The position numbers and the translations under genes were made by a program. Positions 42,190-50,305 of a DNA stretch of 64,000 bases are shown here, in pieces. How positions within the stretch are numbered: position 1 is the first letter of the stretch; each line of letters starts with the position of its first letter. The notes under the pieces are model-generated. The model saw nothing but the letters and a program-made list of their open reading frames with translations, ran no database searches and was not told the origin of the DNA. This DNA comes from Fibrobacteraceae bacterium (lineage in GTDB: Bacteria > Fibrobacterota > Fibrobacteria > Fibrobacterales > Fibrobacteraceae), in the NCBI GenBank assembly GCA_017631885.1, contig JAGBSH010000028.1:62001-126000 (forward strand), read 5' to 3'.

Positions 42190-42760
42190 GTTCAAACCTT
42201 GTCATTGTGCAGTAGTTTATCTCGGTCTGTATTGTTCATGACTTGTCTGATGGCGTTGTTATTGCGATGAAAAGCGCCAGCGGTTTGTTTTTTTGGGGAA
42301 TCTACCGCAAGTTTCTTGCCATTGCAAACAAACTTGCCCACAGTTCTTGCTCACGGTTCTTGTCATTGCGAACGAACTTGCCCGCGGTTCTTGCTCACGG
42401 TTCTTGTCATTGCGAGACGTGTAGAATACACGGCGTGGCAATCCCATTGCCAGTTCTACACTTGCCCGCGACTTGTCACTCGCGATGGAATGTAGTGACA
42501 GAAGCAATCTGCTTGCTAACAGATGGCCGCGAGGCGCAAGGACTCTCGCCATGACAACCCTAAACTTGTCGCGGTTCTTGCCCGCGACTTGTCCGCGGTT
42601 CTTGTCACGAGTCCCTTGTCATTGCGAACTCTGAAAGAGTGAAGCAATCTCCTCACAAGCAACACTTGTTTTTTTTGGATTACTTCGCTACGCTCGTAAT
42701 GACAAAAAACAAGATGGCCGCGTCGTCTAAAAAGACTTCTCGCCATGACAACCTAGAATG
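42190..42760. repeat. Cluster of palindromic dispersed-type repeats in a 1-kb gene-free region
   Basis: The gap 41974-42998 has no credible gene. Within it, this GC-richer part holds diverged copies of the palindromic unit GTCATTGCGA ... GCAATC: 42407-42442 (arms around ACGTGTAGAATACACG), 42619-42650 (around ACTCTGAAAGAGT), and an inverted copy at 42677-42702 (GGATTACTTCG ... CGTAATGAC). A second unit, gatggccgcg ... ctCGCCATGACAACC, occurs at 42521-42560 and 42712-42752. Similar units are dispersed in many bacterial chromosomes as REP-like elements. The flanks (41974-42180 and 42780-42998) are A/T-rich and hold the pyrR and GH8 promoter regions. Confidence 0.75.
42315..42402. repeat. 44-bp tandem repeat, two full copies and a partial third
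   Basis: Units 42315-42358 and 42359-42402 differ at about five positions; a third begins at 42403 and diverges after CTTGTCATTGCGA. Each unit contains cttgcccgcggttcttgctc and carries one half of the palindromic repeat described for the same region. Short CTTGCCCGCG and CGGTTCTTGTC strings recur again up to 42620. Confidence 0.85.
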
Positions 42761-42998
42761 CATTCGCCATGGGATGGTGCGCAAGAGCGCTTTTCTTTGT
42801 TCACAACAATATTTTTTATTTTCACTTAACTCAACTTCAAAAAAAAGATAGTCAAAATAAAGGCTCCTAAAAAACAGACTCTTTTTGCTCAAATAACCCA
42901 CCATATATTTTGCATATTGCTATCAGAAAATACCTAAAAAATCAAATAGATTTTATTTTTTCAATTTCATTTTTTTCATTCTTTATTATTTTAAAGTT

Positions 42999-44105
42999 AT
43001 GCGTAATATTTTCCTTGAATTAAATCATTCTCCTGAAGAAATTAAACTAAAACTTGAAAAAAGTTTTCATTCTCTTTTTGAAGGTAATAATGAAAACGAG
43101 CGCGTGTACTTTGAAACAAATGATGGACTTGCTTATATTGTAGATATTGGGCATAATGACATTCGTTCAGAAGGAATGAGTTATGGAATGCTTATTACTG
43201 CTTTAATGCAAAAAAAAGAGTTCTTTGATAAACTTTGGAACTTTTCAAAACGTTATTTATTAAATCACGAAGGCGAGTGGAAAGGTTACTTTTCTTGGCA
43301 AGTTTCAACTCATGATTTTAGTATGATTGACAAAGGTGCTGCCCCCGATGGCGAAGAATATTTTGCAACGGCTCTTTTACTTGCGTCTAAAATTTTTCAT
43401 GAAGAAAAATACAAAGAAGAAGCTCTTCAAATTTTAAACTCCATGGCTTATAAAAAGAGAGAAGGGATTGTCCATACCATGATGGACAAAAATACCGGAC
43501 TTGTACGTTTTTCGCCTGCAGAAGGAAATGATTTTACTGACCCGAGTTATCACACTCTTGCATTTTATCGTTTATTTGCAAAAGAATCTGGTGATTCATT
43601 TTGGGAAAATGCTTACAAAAAAAGTTTAGAATATTTAAAAAAAGCTTTACACCCAGTTACAGGTTTGCCGGCCGACTATTCTGAATTTGACGGCACACCC
43701 AAAAAGACTTCTTGGCATTCTTTAAGCCATTGTTTTTCTGGTGATGCTTGGCGAGTAATTTGGAACATTTCTTTAGATTACGAGGCTTTTTCTCATGACG
43801 CATGGGAAGGCGAATCTGTTCTAAAAATGCTTTCATTCTTTGAAAGTCAAAGACCTTATTTTTCTGATTACGAAGTAGATGGAACTAAAGCAAGTGAAAA
43901 TGCAAGAACGGCAACAACTGGCCATATCGCAATGAACGCCACAGGAACTTTAGCACTTGCTAAAAATCACCCATACATTAAAATTTTTGCAGAAGACCTT
44001 TGGAATACAGAGGCTCCTATAGGCACTTGGCGCTATTACGATGGCATGCTCTATATGATAGCTCTTCTAGCATGTTCTGGAAAATTTTCTTGGATAAACC
44101 TTTAA
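42999..44105 (+). CDS. GH8 reducing-end xylose-releasing exo-oligoxylanase-like enzyme
   Basis: 368 residues, the length of Rex enzymes. The GH8 (alpha/alpha)6 motifs are clear: DIRSEGMSYGMLITALM with the proton-donor Glu, the substrate loop KGAAPDGEEYFATALLLAS, ATTGHIAMNATGTLALA and GTWRYYDGMLYMIALL. No signal peptide is present, as in cytoplasmic Rex enzymes that release xylose from the reducing end of imported xylo-oligosaccharides. This would complete the xylan pathway begun by CE6 and GH30 outside the cell. The ATG has only a weak AAAG before it. Other GH8 activities (chitosanase, licheninase) are less likely given length and location. Confidence 0.87.
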   Translation: MRNIFLELNHSPEEIKLKLEKSFHSLFEGNNENERVYFETNDGLAYIVDIGHNDIRSEGMSYGMLITALMQKKEFFDKLWNFSKRYLLNHEGEWKGYFSWQVSTHDFSMIDKGAAPDGEEYFATALLLASKIFHEEKYKEEALQILNSMAYKKREGIVHTMMDKNTGLVRFSPAEGNDFTDPSYHTLAFYRLFAKESGDSFWENAYKKSLEYLKKALHPVTGLPADYSEFDGTPKKTSWHSLSHCFSGDAWRVIWNISLDYEAFSHDAWEGESVLKMLSFFESQRPYFSDYEVDGTKASENARTATTGHIAMNATGTLALAKNHPYIKIFAEDLWNTEAPIGTWRYYDGMLYMIALLACSGKFSWINL

Positions 44106-44121
44106 TTGAAGGAGGCGCATT

Positions 44122-45045
44122 TTGTTTCAAGCAAAAAAAATCCATTTTATTTCTTTAAGCATTGGAATTGCTTTATTATGCTCTGCTTGCGATGACATTC
44201 GCACAGAAACATATCCAAACGGAAATATCCGCTTTGAAACTCCGTATGTTGAAAACCAAAAACATGGTTTAGAAAAAGAATTTTATGAAAATGGTAAAAT
44301 AAAAAGAGAAACTCCTTATGAAAATGATAGACGTAATGGTCTTTCTAAAGAGTTCTACGAAGACGGAACAATAAAAGCAGAAACGCCTTATGTTAATGGT
44401 TATATTGAAGGTGTTGTAAAAAACTACCATTCAAATGGGCAAGTTGCCAAAGAACTCCCTTACAGTCAAAATAAACAAATTGCTTTTGGAAAACATTTTG
44501 AAGCAAATGGTGAAGTAACTACTAGCGGAAGCTATAAAGACCCGCGTGACGGTATTGCCTATGAATGGATAAAAATCGGTGAACAAACATGGATTGCTGA
44601 AAATATGAATTTTGCTACCGTAAAAGGTTCTCTTTGTATGCAATGTAATAACTGGGGAAGGCTTTATAACAAAGAAGCTTCTACGCTTGCTTGCCCAGAA
44701 AGTTTCCGTTTAGCCTCAAAAGAAGATTGGTCTAAATTAAAAGACTTTGCTGGTAAAGATGAAGGCACAAAACTAAAAGCGGGTTATGGTTGGGATCCTT
44801 TGAAAGGCACTGCTGATTTTGGAAATGGAAAAGATGAGTTTGGATTTGGAGCTAAAGCTGGCGGCGCTCACTTTGCAGCTAGCGATGTAGAAATGTCAAA
44901 ACGTAAATTTGATGACGCTGGTAAAAAAGCTTATTTCTGGACAGAAGAAGGTGAAGTGGCTGTTTTTCATTATGACAAGCCTATTATGACTTTTGAAAAG
45001 TTTAATCCAGAACATGGTGCTAGTGTTCGTTGTATTCTTAAATAA
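44122..45045 (+). CDS. Lipoprotein with YwqK/MORN-2 repeats and a FISUMP domain
   Basis: 307 residues read from a TTG at 44122 behind a strong GAAGGAGG site. The lipobox LLCSAC (about 18-23) marks a lipoprotein. Residues 28-135 contain four or five 22-24-residue repeats of the YwqK/MORN-2 type (FYENGKIKRETPYENDRRNG, FYEDGTIKAETPYVNG). Residues 140-307 match the Fibrobacter succinogenes major paralogous domain: YEWIKIGEQTWIAENMNF, CPESFRLASKEDWSKL, and GASVRCI at the end. The domain is known from large paralogous families in Fibrobacter and some Bacteroidota; its function is unknown. It probably sits on the cell surface. It follows the GH8 gene by 16 bases. Confidence 0.88.
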   Translation: MFQAKKIHFISLSIGIALLCSACDDIRTETYPNGNIRFETPYVENQKHGLEKEFYENGKIKRETPYENDRRNGLSKEFYEDGTIKAETPYVNGYIEGVVKNYHSNGQVAKELPYSQNKQIAFGKHFEANGEVTTSGSYKDPRDGIAYEWIKIGEQTWIAENMNFATVKGSLCMQCNNWGRLYNKEASTLACPESFRLASKEDWSKLKDFAGKDEGTKLKAGYGWDPLKGTADFGNGKDEFGFGAKAGGAHFAASDVEMSKRKFDDAGKKAYFWTEEGEVAVFHYDKPIMTFEKFNPEHGASVRCILK

Positions 45046-45050
45046 ATGCC

Positions 45051-46259
45051 TTGTCTATGCTTTATGTTTCTCTTTTGACATCAAAAGATATTCAGACTTT
45101 TATCACAAAAGTTCTTAAAGAAAAATGGGATTCCTTAAAAATTTCAGCAACTCTTGGGAAATCTTTTTCAGAAGAAGAACGCCGAGCCATTATGGATTAT
45201 ATTCCTTTGGTCAATAAAAGTCGTGAAAAATTCAATACGGATTCTTTTCTTTTATGTGATAAACTCGCTTTAGAACAATCAACTGCTTACGATATTAGCC
45301 AATGGAAAGCCAAATTGTGGCCTTCTTTTGGAAGCGTTCACGATTTATGTTGTGGCATGGGTGGGGATTCTTTTTTCATACCAGATTCTTTAGAAATAAC
45401 AGGAATTGATATGAGCGAAGAACGCCTTGAAATGTATACACACAATATGCAAGCTTTAAATAAAAAAGCAAATGTTCTTAAGGCTGATGTTAGAAACTTA
45501 AAGTTAAGTGTCCCTAATGCTATTGCTGATTTTTTCACCATAGACCCAGCTCGCCGAAAATTAGAATCGGAAAATCAAAGGCAATTTGAAAATTTAACGC
45601 CAAGTTTACAAGAAGTTTTAGAAATCGCAAAATCCTATAAAGGTGGTATGGTAAAACTTCCTCCTGGCTACCCTATTGATGATGTTCCTTTTGATGCTGA
45701 AATTATTTATTTAGGTTCAAGACAAGATTGCCGCGAATGCCTTGTTTTGCTTGGCAATTTAGCACAAAATCCAGGAAAAATCAGAACCGTTATTTTAGAT
45801 AAAGAAAAATCTTTTGAATTTGTTTCTGCTTTTGATAGGGCTACTTTAGAAAAAGAACAAATACTAGAAGAAGGGTCTTTACAAAAATTCATTTCTGAAC
45901 CTTGTCCGCTCTTTGTTCGCAGTAGAATTTTCACTCAATTTGCAAAAGAATGGAATGCTAAAATTTTATCAAAAGGAATTGCTTACTTAACCACAGAAGA
46001 ACCTATTTCACATATTGGTTTTTCTTCTTTTGCTGTTTTAGATTCTGTGCCATTAGGGACTTCAGCCGTTAAAAATATGCTGAAAAAACATGGCATAGGC
46101 AAACTCACTTTAAAAAAACGTGGTGTAGAAATTATTCCTGAAGAAGAAATTAAACGTTTGAAACCTAAAGGAAAAAACGAAGGCATTTTATTTTACACAC
46201 GAATCGCTGGAGAGAAAACAGCCATTTTAACCCAACGTATTCAAAACAGGACTACCTAA
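45051..46259 (+). CDS. Class I SAM-dependent methyltransferase with THUMP-like C-terminus
   Basis: 402 residues, starting with TTG at 45051 or the ATG two codons later. The SAM site is SVHDLCCGMGGDSFFIPDSL (motif I, about residues 96-115), followed by EITGIDMSEERLEMYTHN and the IDPARRK segment. The C-terminal 80 residues resemble the THUMP-like domain found with this family, which points to RNA as substrate, but no specific position is known. It starts 5 bases after the FISUMP gene and its stop overlaps the ung start. Confidence 0.8.
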   Translation: MSMLYVSLLTSKDIQTFITKVLKEKWDSLKISATLGKSFSEEERRAIMDYIPLVNKSREKFNTDSFLLCDKLALEQSTAYDISQWKAKLWPSFGSVHDLCCGMGGDSFFIPDSLEITGIDMSEERLEMYTHNMQALNKKANVLKADVRNLKLSVPNAIADFFTIDPARRKLESENQRQFENLTPSLQEVLEIAKSYKGGMVKLPPGYPIDDVPFDAEIIYLGSRQDCRECLVLLGNLAQNPGKIRTVILDKEKSFEFVSAFDRATLEKEQILEEGSLQKFISEPCPLFVRSRIFTQFAKEWNAKILSKGIAYLTTEEPISHIGFSSFAVLDSVPLGTSAVKNMLKKHGIGKLTLKKRGVEIIPEEEIKRLKPKGKNEGILFYTRIAGEKTAILTQRIQNRTT

Positions 46260-46933
46260 TGAATGTAAAACTAGAATCTTCTTGGTTGGAATTATTAGCA
46301 GATCAATTTGAACAACCTTACTTTACAAAAATCAAAGATTTTCTTTTGAAAGAAAAAACTGAAAAAAAAGTTATCTACCCTCCTGGCTCTAAAATCTTTG
46401 CTGCAATGGATTTATGTTCCGTTTCCAATACTAAAGTGGTAATTATCGGGCAAGACCCTTACCATAATCCAGGACAAGCACACGGACTTTCTTTTTCAGT
46501 TCCTTATTCTATTACCCCACCACCTTCTCTTGTGAATATTTTTAAAGAACTTGAATCAGATTTAGGTATTCCTATGCCTTCTCATGGAAATTTAGAGAAT
46601 TGGGCAAAACAAGGCATTCTTCTGTTAAATGCTACTTTAACTGTCAGGGCTCACTGTCCGGCATCACATTCTGAAATTGGTTGGCAACGTTTTACAGACA
46701 CAATAATTGCAAGACTTTCTGAAAAAAAAGAAAATCTCGTCTTTTTACTTTGGGGAAGTTATGCCATTAAAAAGAAAGTGCTTATTTCTAAACAAAAAGG
46801 TCATTTAATTCTTGAAGCACCTCACCCAAGTCCTTTATCTGCTTACCGTGGCTTTTTCGGGTGTAGGCATTTTAGCCAGACAAATGCTTTTTTAAGGTCA
46901 AAAAACATCCCTGAAATAAATTGGAATCCTTGA
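46259..46933 (+). CDS. ung: Uracil-DNA glycosylase, family 1
   Basis: 224 residues. It removes uracil from DNA. Motifs: VVIIGQDPYHNPGQAHGLSF (catalytic Asp and water-activating loop), LLLNATLTVRAHCPASH, LLWGSYA and HPSPLSAYRGFFGCRHFSQ with the catalytic His. Its start overlaps the stop of the methyltransferase gene by one base. Confidence 0.97.
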   Translation: MNVKLESSWLELLADQFEQPYFTKIKDFLLKEKTEKKVIYPPGSKIFAAMDLCSVSNTKVVIIGQDPYHNPGQAHGLSFSVPYSITPPPSLVNIFKELESDLGIPMPSHGNLENWAKQGILLLNATLTVRAHCPASHSEIGWQRFTDTIIARLSEKKENLVFLLWGSYAIKKKVLISKQKGHLILEAPHPSPLSAYRGFFGCRHFSQTNAFLRSKNIPEINWNP

Positions 46934-46972
46934 TACTTTCTATATTTTGCCATCATTGTAAAAGGATTTTCT

Positions 46973-47287
46973 ATGACAAGAAAAACCAATTTTGGACGTC
47001 TTATACTTTTTGTTGTTTTGGGTTTGCTAATAGGTGGCATTCTCGGTGAATGTTTTGGTCTTCTATTTGGTTCTCTTGGAGAACTTATGAATGCTGGTGG
47101 TCAAAACAATATTGTCCGTAATTTCTTTATTGCTGCTTTTAATCTAAATCTTGGAATTGATGAACCTATCGTTATTGACCTTTATATGGTTAAATTCGTT
47201 TTAGGTTTCGGGTTAAAACTTAATTTCGTAAGTATCATTGGTATGATAGTTTCTCTCTACATAATGAAATGGTCAGGAGACCGCTAA
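46973..47287 (+). CDS. Small membrane protein, DUF4321-like
   Basis: 104 residues. Hydrophobic helices are at about 8-34 and 68-98, with a Gly-rich start (LLIGGILGECFGLLFGSL). The pattern resembles DUF4321 proteins, whose function is unknown. Its stop overlaps the gatA start (TAATG), so it is translated with gatA. Confidence 0.7.
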   Translation: MTRKTNFGRLILFVVLGLLIGGILGECFGLLFGSLGELMNAGGQNNIVRNFFIAAFNLNLGIDEPIVIDLYMVKFVLGFGLKLNFVSIIGMIVSLYIMKWSGDR

Positions 47288-48702
47288 TGAAAGATTTAAA
47301 CATTCTCGCTCAAGAATTAGAAAACGGCACAACAACTTCTCAAAAACTTGTTGAAGAATCGTTAGCCAAAATACAAGAAACGTCTTCTTTAAACGCATTT
47401 GTTTCGGTTTTATCTGAAAGGGCATTAGAGCTTGCTAAAGAATCAGACAAGCGTCGTGCAGAAGGTAAAACTAAAAGTAAACTTGATGGTATTCCTGTTG
47501 CTGTTAAAGATAACCTTTGCCTTTATGGAACTAAAACTACAGCCGGCTCAAAAATGCTTGCTAACTTTGAAGCTCCTTATACAGCAACTGCTCTTGAAAA
47601 ATTAGAAGCTTCTGGCGCTGTGATTGTTGGTAAAACCAACATGGACGAATTCGCTATGGGGTCTTCTAATGAGACTTCTTTCTTTGGTCCTGTAGAAAAC
47701 CCTATTGCAAGTGACCGAATCCCTGGAGGTTCTTCTGGTGGTTCTGCTGTAGCGGTAGCCTCTGGTTGTGTAGCTGCTTCTCTTGGTTCTGATACTGGTG
47801 GTTCTATTAGACAACCTGCTGCTTGTACTGGAGTTGTCGGATTAAAACCTACTTATGGTCGTGTTTCTCGTTATGGTTTGATTGCTTATGCTTCTAGCTT
47901 AGACCAAATTGGACCATTTGGTACAAATGTTAAAGACTGTGCTGAGCTTCTTTCTGTTATTTGCGGTCAAGACCCTCATGACAATACAACAAGCGCAAGG
48001 CCTACTGAAGATTTTACTCAAAAATTTGACGAAGATCTTTCTAATAAAATTGTTGGCGTTCCAAAAGAATATTTTGCTTCTGGTTTAGATGAAAAGTGTA
48101 AAATAGCTATTGAAAATATGCTTACAAAAATGGAACAAAATGGAGCTAAACTCCGTGAAATTTCTCTTCCAAATATTGGGCATGCCGTTTCTAGCTACTA
48201 CATTATTGCTACGGCTGAAGCTTCTAGTAATTTAAGTCGCTTTGATGGCGTTCGCTATTCTTATCGCAGTCCAGAAGCCAAAAATCTTTTTGATCTTTAC
48301 GCTAAATCTCGCTCTGAAGGTTTTGGTAAAGAAGTCCAACGTCGTATTTTGCTTGGTTCTTATGTTTTAAGTTCTGGCTTTTATGATGCTTATTATGTTC
48401 AGGCACAAAAAGTTCGCCGTTTGATTACAGAAGATTTTGCTAAGGCTTACGAAACTTGTGATGTGATTGCAAGCCCAACAATGCCTTCACTTCCACTCAA
48501 ACGTGGCACAGGCGAAACAGACCCAATGGCAATGTATCTTTCTGACATTTATACTGTTAGTTTGAATCTTGCAGGTTTACCTGGAATTTCCTTGCCTTGC
48601 GGTTATGTAGATTCCTTGCCTGTAGGCCTTCAATTAATTGGCAAACCTTTTGAAGAATCAAATTTACTTTCTATTGCAAATGCTGTAGAGAAACTGGTTT
48701 AA
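47287..48702 (+). CDS. gatA: Asp/Glu-tRNA amidotransferase subunit A (GatA)
   Basis: 471 residues from the ATG at 47287. The amidase-signature Ser-cisSer-Lys triad is visible: IPVAVKDNLC (Lys), GSDTGGSIRQPA (both Ser), together with GGSSGGSAVAVASG. With GatB and GatC it converts misacylated Glu-tRNA(Gln) or Asp-tRNA(Asn). gatB and gatC are not in the window. It is last in the plus-strand GH8-to-gatA series and is followed by a terminator. Confidence 0.96.
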   Translation: MKDLNILAQELENGTTTSQKLVEESLAKIQETSSLNAFVSVLSERALELAKESDKRRAEGKTKSKLDGIPVAVKDNLCLYGTKTTAGSKMLANFEAPYTATALEKLEASGAVIVGKTNMDEFAMGSSNETSFFGPVENPIASDRIPGGSSGGSAVAVASGCVAASLGSDTGGSIRQPAACTGVVGLKPTYGRVSRYGLIAYASSLDQIGPFGTNVKDCAELLSVICGQDPHDNTTSARPTEDFTQKFDEDLSNKIVGVPKEYFASGLDEKCKIAIENMLTKMEQNGAKLREISLPNIGHAVSSYYIIATAEASSNLSRFDGVRYSYRSPEAKNLFDLYAKSRSEGFGKEVQRRILLGSYVLSSGFYDAYYVQAQKVRRLITEDFAKAYETCDVIASPTMPSLPLKRGTGETDPMAMYLSDIYTVSLNLAGLPGISLPCGYVDSLPVGLQLIGKPFEESNLLSIANAVEKLV

Positions 48703-48714
48703 TTTTTCTGCATT

Positions 48715-48753
48715 AAAAAATCCTCCGCGAAAATTTCGCGGAGGATTTTTTTT
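48715..48753. terminator. Bidirectional terminator between gatA and the acidic membrane-protein gene
   Basis: AAAATCCTCCGCGAAA pairs perfectly with TTTCGCGGAGGATTTT and has A and T runs outside, so it can stop both the plus-strand gatA transcript and the minus-strand nfeD-floA transcript. Confidence 0.9.
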
Positions 48754-48762
48754 GTCAAGAAC

Positions 48763-49293
48763 CTAACGATTCATTGGATTCCAGCGTCTTTTAAAACGAG
48801 GTTCCTCTAGAATTTTTGACCAAACGAATCCAGCGCGAGCCGCATTCAAAGAAAAACAAGGCTTTAAATTTTTATTCTGTCGAGAAGGCACTACATCAAA
48901 CGAAGAATCTTCTTCTTTTTCTACGCGCCGTTCAAATGCTTTACCTTGGTATTTTGCAAAAATAGATTCTTCTTTTACAACAGATTCATCAGGAATATCT
49001 TCTAACATTTCTGAAGCTACTGGTTCTTCCGTTTCAAAGAATTCATCCTCTGGAACATAAGGTTCAGAAGTGCTAGTTTCTATTTCTTCTGGATGATCTT
49101 CAGCATAACGGCGCAAAAGTTCACGCAAGTGTTCTGCAGGAGATTCAGGAACGCGTTCTTGTTCAGGGTAAATCTCTCTGTCAGAAACATCTTGTTCTAA
49201 CTCTTGCGTTTTTTGCTTAGAAGCATTTTTCTTAAGCCAAGAAAAGAGTGCCTCACCACCTATAATTAACAACAGAAAAAGAAAGGTTTCCAT
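48763..49293 (-). CDS. Acidic single-pass membrane protein, unknown function
   Basis: 176 residues. A short hydrophobic segment (about 3-18, FLFLLLIIGGEALFSW) is followed by a long acidic and probably disordered part (Glu-rich, about 28-130) and a basic C-terminus (NAARAGFVWSKILEEPRFKRRW). I recognise no domain. It follows floA by 3 bases and so is the third member of the nfeD-floA operon. The arrangement resembles small anchored adaptor proteins. Confidence 0.65.
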   Translation of the reverse strand: METFLFLLLIIGGEALFSWLKKNASKQKTQELEQDVSDREIYPEQERVPESPAEHLRELLRRYAEDHPEEIETSTSEPYVPEDEFFETEEPVASEMLEDIPDESVVKEESIFAKYQGKAFERRVEKEEDSSFDVVPSRQNKNLKPCFSLNAARAGFVWSKILEEPRFKRRWNPMNR

Positions 49294-49296
49294 CTT

Positions 49297-50286
49297 TTAA
49301 TTTCCATCTGAAGGAGACTGCGATTCAGGCAAACCACCTATATCTTTACGCATTTGCGTATCAGCTTCGATGTTTTTTAAGTTGTAATAATCCATTACGC
49401 CAAGTTTACCTTCGCGAAGCGCTACTGCCATAGCCATAGGAACTTCTGCTTCAGATTCAACTAACTTAGCACGCATTTCCATCACTTTTGCTTTCATTTC
49501 TTGTTCTGCGGCAAAAGCCATAGCCCTACGTTCTTCTGCCTTAGCTTGAGCTATTTTCTTATCGGCTTCTGCACGGTCAGTTTCAAGAATAGCACCAATA
49601 TTTTGCCCGACATCTACATCGGCAATATCAATAGAAAGAATTTCAAAAGCGGTACCAGCATCAAGGCCAGAAGCCAACACTTTTTTAGAAATCATATTTG
49701 GATTTTCAAGAACATCTTTATGGCTCAATGCACTACCAATTGAAGAAACGATACCTTCACCAACACGAGCCACAACGGTATCTTCGCCAGCACCGCCAAC
49801 TAATTTTTGAATACTAGCGCGAACCGTAATACGAGTAACTGCATGAAGCTGAATACCATCAAGAGCCACTGCACTCACCTTTGGCGTTTGAATCACTTTT
49901 GGATTTACAGACATTTGCACAGCTTCCAAAACATTTCGGCCAGCAAGGTCAATCGCTGCGGCTTGTTTAAAATTCAAATCAATATTTGCCTTATTTGCTG
50001 CAATCAAGGCCTGAACTACACGCAAAACTGCACCACCAGACATGTAATGAGCTTCTAACAAATTAGTATCTACAGGAATCCCGGCCTTGCAACTCAAAAT
50101 TCTTGCTTCAACAATTGTCTGTGGCGGAACTTTTCTTAAACGCATTCCAATCAACTGGAAAATGCTAACTCCTGCTTTAGAGAAAAGCGCTTGAAGCCAA
50201 AGACTAAAGAATTTTGCGATAAACGCTAGCAGCACAAGAACGACTATGGCTGCAATGACAATTCCAACAACTAAAATTGAATTCAT
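49297..50286 (-). CDS. floA: Flotillin-like protein FloA
   Basis: 329 residues, matching the FloA (UPF0365) family. A membrane segment (about 5-28) is followed by the SPFH domain and an Ala/Glu/Lys coiled coil ([20 protein letters not shown]). Typical strings are [36 protein letters not shown] and [20 protein letters not shown]. FloA forms membrane microdomains that organise envelope proteins. AAGGAGAAA precedes the ATG. It is paired with an NfeD-type gene, as is usual. Confidence 0.95.
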   Translation of the reverse strand: MNSILVVGIVIAAIVVLVLLAFIAKFFSLWLQALFSKAGVSIFQLIGMRLRKVPPQTIVEARILSCKAGIPVDTNLLEAHYMSGGAVLRVVQALIAANKANIDLNFKQAAAIDLAGRNVLEAVQMSVNPKVIQTPKVSAVALDGIQLHAVTRITVRASIQKLVGGAGEDTVVARVGEGIVSSIGSALSHKDVLENPNMISKKVLASGLDAGTAFEILSIDIADVDVGQNIGAILETDRAEADKKIAQAKAEERRAMAFAAEQEMKAKVMEMRAKLVESEAEVPMAMAVALREGKLGVMDYYNLKNIEADTQMRKDIGGLPESQSPSDGN

Positions 50287-50305
50287 GGTTTCTCCTTGAT
50301 TATAA

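Noticed and set aside
42315-42440. The 44-bp tandem repeats as a CRISPR array
   Set aside because: Units are directly adjacent with no variable spacers, and no cas genes are nearby.
42243-42904. Open frames of 70-103 codons in the repeat island
   Set aside because: They read through palindromic repeats on both strands, show low-complexity translations and have no ribosome sites or homology that I recognise.
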